Below are positions 6,102-8,569 of a DNA stretch of 8,569 nt, piece after piece. Position numbers and translations under genes: made by a program. Positions within the stretch are counted from its first letter, which is position 1. The number at the start of each line of letters is the position of its first letter. The stretch covers positions 1 through 8,569 of the forward strand of contig JAVBOF010000164.1 in the NCBI GenBank assembly GCA_031550915.1, written 5' to 3'. Origin of the DNA: JAVBOF01 sp031550915. Lineage in GTDB: Bacteria > Bacillota > Clostridia > Christensenellales > MGBC116941. The notes beneath the pieces were generated by a model, which did no database searches, was not told the origin of the DNA, and worked only from the letters and a program-made list of their open reading frames with translations.

Positions 6102-6932
6102 TCATTTTCTGGGTATTGTTATGGATATCATGTATGCCCCGTCTTGTTCTACCATGTCATATTCAACCGGTAGGCCACTGCTGCGCATTTGGTTGATTAT
6201 TTCCTTTATGCTGTTTATAAAAAGCCTGCAATCCCTAAAGAGGCGGATAACGTTTTGTTTTTGAGCTGGATCCTGCTTTTCCGCCTTGTTTATCATATGT
6301 TCCATAAGGCCTTCCGTATCCTTTACCGAAAGCTTCTTTTCCTTTATGATCTCTATTGCACGCATCTGCATGTTTTCGTCCGTCAGGCGAAGTAATGCCC
6401 TTGCGTGTCTTTCCGTCAGCCTTCCATCAATGACCGAATCCTTTATGGCCTTTGGTAGTTTCAAAAGCCTTAGCTTGTTAGCTATCGTGGATTGGTTTTT
6501 GCCCAACCTCTTCGCAAGCTCGTCCTGCGTCAACCCGTGATCGATCAAAAGGTTGTTGAACCCCTCCGCTTCCTCCAAAAAATGAAGGTTTTCCCTCTGA
6601 AGGTTTTCTATCAACGCGATTATGGCTGAATCCTGCTCATACGCACTGATTATTATCGCGTCGATATGCGTCCAGCCCGCACATTTTGCGGCGCGGAGCC
6701 GCCTTTCTCCCGCAACGATCTCGTATTCGCCAACGCTCGTCATACGCACGTTAATCGGTTGAAGCTGTCCATACGCCTTGAAGGAATTTGTTAGCTCCTG
6801 TATGCCGTCGTCAGAAAATGACTTTCTTGGTTGGTATGGGTTTGGCCGAATACGATCTATCGGTATGCTAACCAACTTCGTCTCGTTTAGCTCAGGCTTT
6901 TCCTTTGGTATAGCCTGTCTGTACCGAACCAT
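6102..6932 (-). CDS. noc: Nucleoid occlusion protein Noc (ParB family CTPase)
   Basis: This 276-residue ParB-type protein has an N-terminal CTP-binding domain with GERRLRA (75-81) and ENLQRE (109-114). A helix-turn-helix domain (LTQDELAKRLGKNQSTIANKL, about 134-154) and a C-terminal dimerisation domain ending in ISITIPRK follow. Four positions that separate Noc from ParB/Spo0J in DNA specificity carry the Noc residues: Gln147, Lys153, Lys158 and Arg175. It should bind NBS sites rather than parS and spread as a CTP-dependent clamp, inhibiting division over the chromosome. The start is ATG 6932, with GGAGGG (6944-6939) 6 bases upstream. Codons upstream to a GTG at 6962 would read through this ribosome site. 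The N-terminus lacks the FSRFFGL-like amphipathic helix of B. subtilis Noc. It lies downstream of recF on the same strand. Confidence 0.9.
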   Translation of the reverse strand: MVRYRQAIPKEKPELNETKLVSIPIDRIRPNPYQPRKSFSDDGIQELTNSFKAYGQLQPINVRMTSVGEYEIVAGERRLRAAKCAGWTHIDAIIISAYEQDSAIIALIENLQRENLHFLEEAEGFNNLLIDHGLTQDELAKRLGKNQSTIANKLRLLKLPKAIKDSVIDGRLTERHARALLRLTDENMQMRAIEIIKEKKLSVKDTEGLMEHMINKAEKQDPAQKQNVIRLFRDCRLFINSIKEIINQMRSSGLPVEYDMVEQDGAYMISITIPRK

Positions 6933-6944
6933 AATCATCCCTCC

Positions 6945-7154
6945 GTAAAACACCCCGCGCACAAAATGTATATATATACAACAAACGCACTAAATAGTTC
7001 TAATGTTGCAAATAAAGAAATCCATGTGAAATCATATTCAACATGGAAACATATATTCCTGCTTATGTTTTTTCCGTTTGACAATATTCGAAGATTATTT
7101 CAAAACATTCTTATAAATATACAAAAACAATTCACCTATTCGACAATATTGCTT
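6945..7154. promoter_or_regulatory. AT-rich recF-noc intergenic region with symmetric elements
   Basis: This roughly 200-base stretch is much richer in A+T than the flanking genes and codes for nothing convincing. It holds a 14-bp perfect palindrome of TGTA-(TA)n-TACA type at 6967-6980, just upstream of the noc ribosome site. It also holds an inverted repeat TCCATGT/ACATGGA at 7021-7027 and 7041-7047 (13-base spacer), and a direct repeat GACAATATT at 7080-7088 and 7142-7150. I find no near-consensus sigma-A promoter for noc. The TATA-rich palindrome could supply a -10. There is no clear terminator after recF, so read-through into noc is possible. Confidence 0.4.
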
Positions 7155-8258
7155 TTATTTTCCTTTTATGCCCTGGATCCGTCCATCTTTAACAGCGTAC
7201 ATATTGACGTTATTAAAATTCTTCGGTATGCTTTCCAGGCTGGTACACGTAATAAAAGATTGAACCGTATCTATATATTCCACTAGTTTATTTTGCCGGT
7301 CTTTGTCCAGCTCCGAAAAAACGTCGTCAAGCAATAATACAGGCATACTGGATGTGATTTTTTCTATAAGCTTCAGCTCCGCAAGCTTCAGAGACAAAAC
7401 GGCCGTTCTTTGCTGGCCTTGCGACGCGTGGAACCTCGCGTTTTTTCCGCATATGTAGATATTTATATCATCCCTGTGCGGACCGACAGAGGACTGGCCG
7501 TATCGGATATCTTCCTCCCTATGTTCCAAAAATGCCGCAAAGAGGCCGTCCTTTATTGCCGCTCTGTCTGCGGCGGAAACGATGCAATCATATTCAAGGT
7601 ACATACTATCGCCTCCGGAAATATACCGGCACATCTCATCCGCCAACGGCTGAATTTTTTTGATAAACTCGCTGCGGTATTCAATGATCTTCGCGCCGCT
7701 CTCGGAAAGCTGTTCATCCCAAACATCCAGCATCTCCCTGTTGCCGCTTTGCCGAACCTGCTTCAACAGCGTGTTTTTTTGCTTTATCGTCCTTGTATAG
7801 CTTTGCAGCATATAAAAATATGCCGGCTTCAACTGTGAAAGGCAGATATCCATAAACCTCCGGCGTTCCTTAGGTCCGTCCTTTATCATCCTGAGATCTT
7901 CCGGCGCGAAAAGGACTGCGCATAGCGTCCCCATTAGCTGCCCCATCTTACTGATAGGCTTGGCGTCCAAAATGATGCTCTTTCGTTCGTTTCGGTTCAG
8001 TAATACCCGGATATCATGACGGATATCGCTTTTATACAGATCCAATCTGATATCCGCGATATCGGAATCATCCCTTATCAGCCTCACATCTGTATTCGTC
8101 CTGTGGGATCTGCCCGTGGCGCAAAAATATATCGCCTCGCAAAGATTTGTTTTCCCCTGGGCATTTTTTCCCGCGAATACATTAACGCCCTTTCCGGGCG
8201 CTAACATAAGTTCTTTATAATTCCTGAAATCCTTTAATTGTATGCCACTAATATACAT
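7155..8258 (-). CDS. recF: DNA replication and repair protein RecF
   Basis: This SMC-like ABC ATPase loads RecA at single-strand gaps together with RecO and RecR and helps stalled forks. The product has 367 aa, normal for RecF. It opens with MYISGIQLKDFRNYKEL. Walker A GKNAQGKT is at 30-37, the family motif GPHRDD at 259-264, the ABC signature ASQGQQR at 278-284, and Walker B with D-loop VLLLDDVFSELD at 307-318. All catalytic residues are present. The start is ATG 8258, 4 bases past the dnaN stop, so it is probably translationally coupled. Codons upstream to 8294 overlap dnaN and do not resemble RecF. Only a weak GGAAAG ribosome site, inside the end of dnaN, precedes it. The next gene on this strand is noc rather than the gyrB usual in many Firmicutes. 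Confidence 0.97.
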   Translation of the reverse strand: MYISGIQLKDFRNYKELMLAPGKGVNVFAGKNAQGKTNLCEAIYFCATGRSHRTNTDVRLIRDDSDIADIRLDLYKSDIRHDIRVLLNRNERKSIILDAKPISKMGQLMGTLCAVLFAPEDLRMIKDGPKERRRFMDICLSQLKPAYFYMLQSYTRTIKQKNTLLKQVRQSGNREMLDVWDEQLSESGAKIIEYRSEFIKKIQPLADEMCRYISGGDSMYLEYDCIVSAADRAAIKDGLFAAFLEHREEDIRYGQSSVGPHRDDINIYICGKNARFHASQGQQRTAVLSLKLAELKLIEKITSSMPVLLLDDVFSELDKDRQNKLVEYIDTVQSFITCTSLESIPKNFNNVNMYAVKDGRIQGIKGK

Positions 8259-8262
8259 AGTA

Positions 8263-8569
8263 TCAGCTTTCCAATAACCTGACCGGCAACACAAGATACA
8301 GATATCCGCTTCCTTCGATTGGACGTATCAGGCAGGGACTTACGCTGGAATTAAAGTCCATATACACCTCATCATCATTCAAAACCTTCAAAACATCAGT
8401 AAAATAACGTGCGTTGAAGGCTATATCCAAAGCGTTACCGTCGCAGTATATATCCACCTCTTCATATACGTCGCCCATCTCGCTGTTTGCTGTCACAATC
8501 ATCTTATCTTCGGTTATGCTCATCTTGACAAGGTTGCTTTTGCCTTCCCTTGCCATTAGCGATGCCCTG
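8263..8569 (-). CDS. dnaN: DNA polymerase III beta subunit (sliding clamp), C-terminal part
   Basis: This is the last 102 codons of a minus-strand gene open to the right edge, so the in-frame ATG near 8556 is internal. The fragment corresponds to the third clamp domain. RASLMAREGKSNLVKMSI matches the R-LL-REG-NNVVKL pattern of Firmicute DnaN. The end, MDFNSSVSPCLIRPIEGS...LYLVLPVRLLES, matches the conserved P-LI-P and LILPVR tail that forms part of the partner-binding pocket. The ring-shaped dimer tethers polymerase III to DNA. recF follows after 4 bases. In Firmicutes dnaA and oriC normally lie upstream of dnaN, hence just beyond the right edge. Confidence 0.96.
   Translation of the reverse strand, partial: RASLMAREGKSNLVKMSITEDKMIVTANSEMGDVYEEVDIYCDGNALDIAFNARYFTDVLKVLNDDEVYMDFNSSVSPCLIRPIEGSGYLYLVLPVRLLES

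Noticed and set aside
7021..7036. parS-like or NBS-like sequence around CATGTGAAAT upstream of noc
   Set aside because: It matches about 9 of 16 parS positions and 9 of 14 NBS positions, which is too weak for either site.
6967..7286. Plus-strand open frame from the recF-noc gap into recF
   Set aside because: It has no ribosome site, has low-complexity AT-driven composition, and its second half is antisense to recF.

Overview
The window looks like a chromosomal segment close to the replication origin of a low-to-medium GC, endospore-forming Firmicute, most likely a member of the Clostridia. The evidence is a dnaN-recF pair followed by a Noc-type ParB gene, a T-box-controlled isoleucyl-tRNA synthetase, strong AGGAGG-type ribosome binding sites with some TTG starts, and a BclA-like collagen protein behind a promoter resembling those read by the mother-cell factor sigma-K. 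No species can be named from the sequence alone.

Layout, left to right. Positions 1-381 (minus) hold the N-terminal part of a GT4-like glycosyltransferase that runs off the left edge. Positions 455-571 (plus) encode an unrecognised 38-residue hydrophilic protein whose stop codon lies in the loop of a perfect 9-bp hairpin. Positions 587-3715 (minus) are ileS, a long (1042 aa) synthetase with HIGH and KMSKH signatures and an intact editing domain. Upstream of it, 3745-4023 hold a complete T-box leader with promoter, ATC specifier codon, T-box sequence and terminator. A short divergent region separates this from the collagen-like gene (4188-5198, plus). Next come an orphan copper-chaperone-like gene (5268-5492, plus) with a dyad over its putative promoter, and a convergent three-helix membrane protein of unknown function (5498-5908, minus). 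The right third is the origin-proximal block on the minus strand: noc (6102-6932) with a strong terminator, an AT-rich 222-bp gap between recF and noc, recF (7155-8258), and the 3' end of dnaN (8263-8569), which continues past the right edge toward the expected position of dnaA and oriC.

Functionally, dnaN (sliding clamp), recF (gap repair and fork restart) and noc (nucleoid occlusion of division) form a replication and cell-cycle cluster read in one direction. ileS is an independent housekeeping unit whose expression should respond to uncharged tRNA-Ile. The collagen-like gene is probably a late-sporulation gene for the spore surface. I found no phage, transposon, CRISPR array, toxin-antitoxin pair or defence system. 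Most of the window is ordinary, and the most interesting parts are the small unexplained genes and the control regions.
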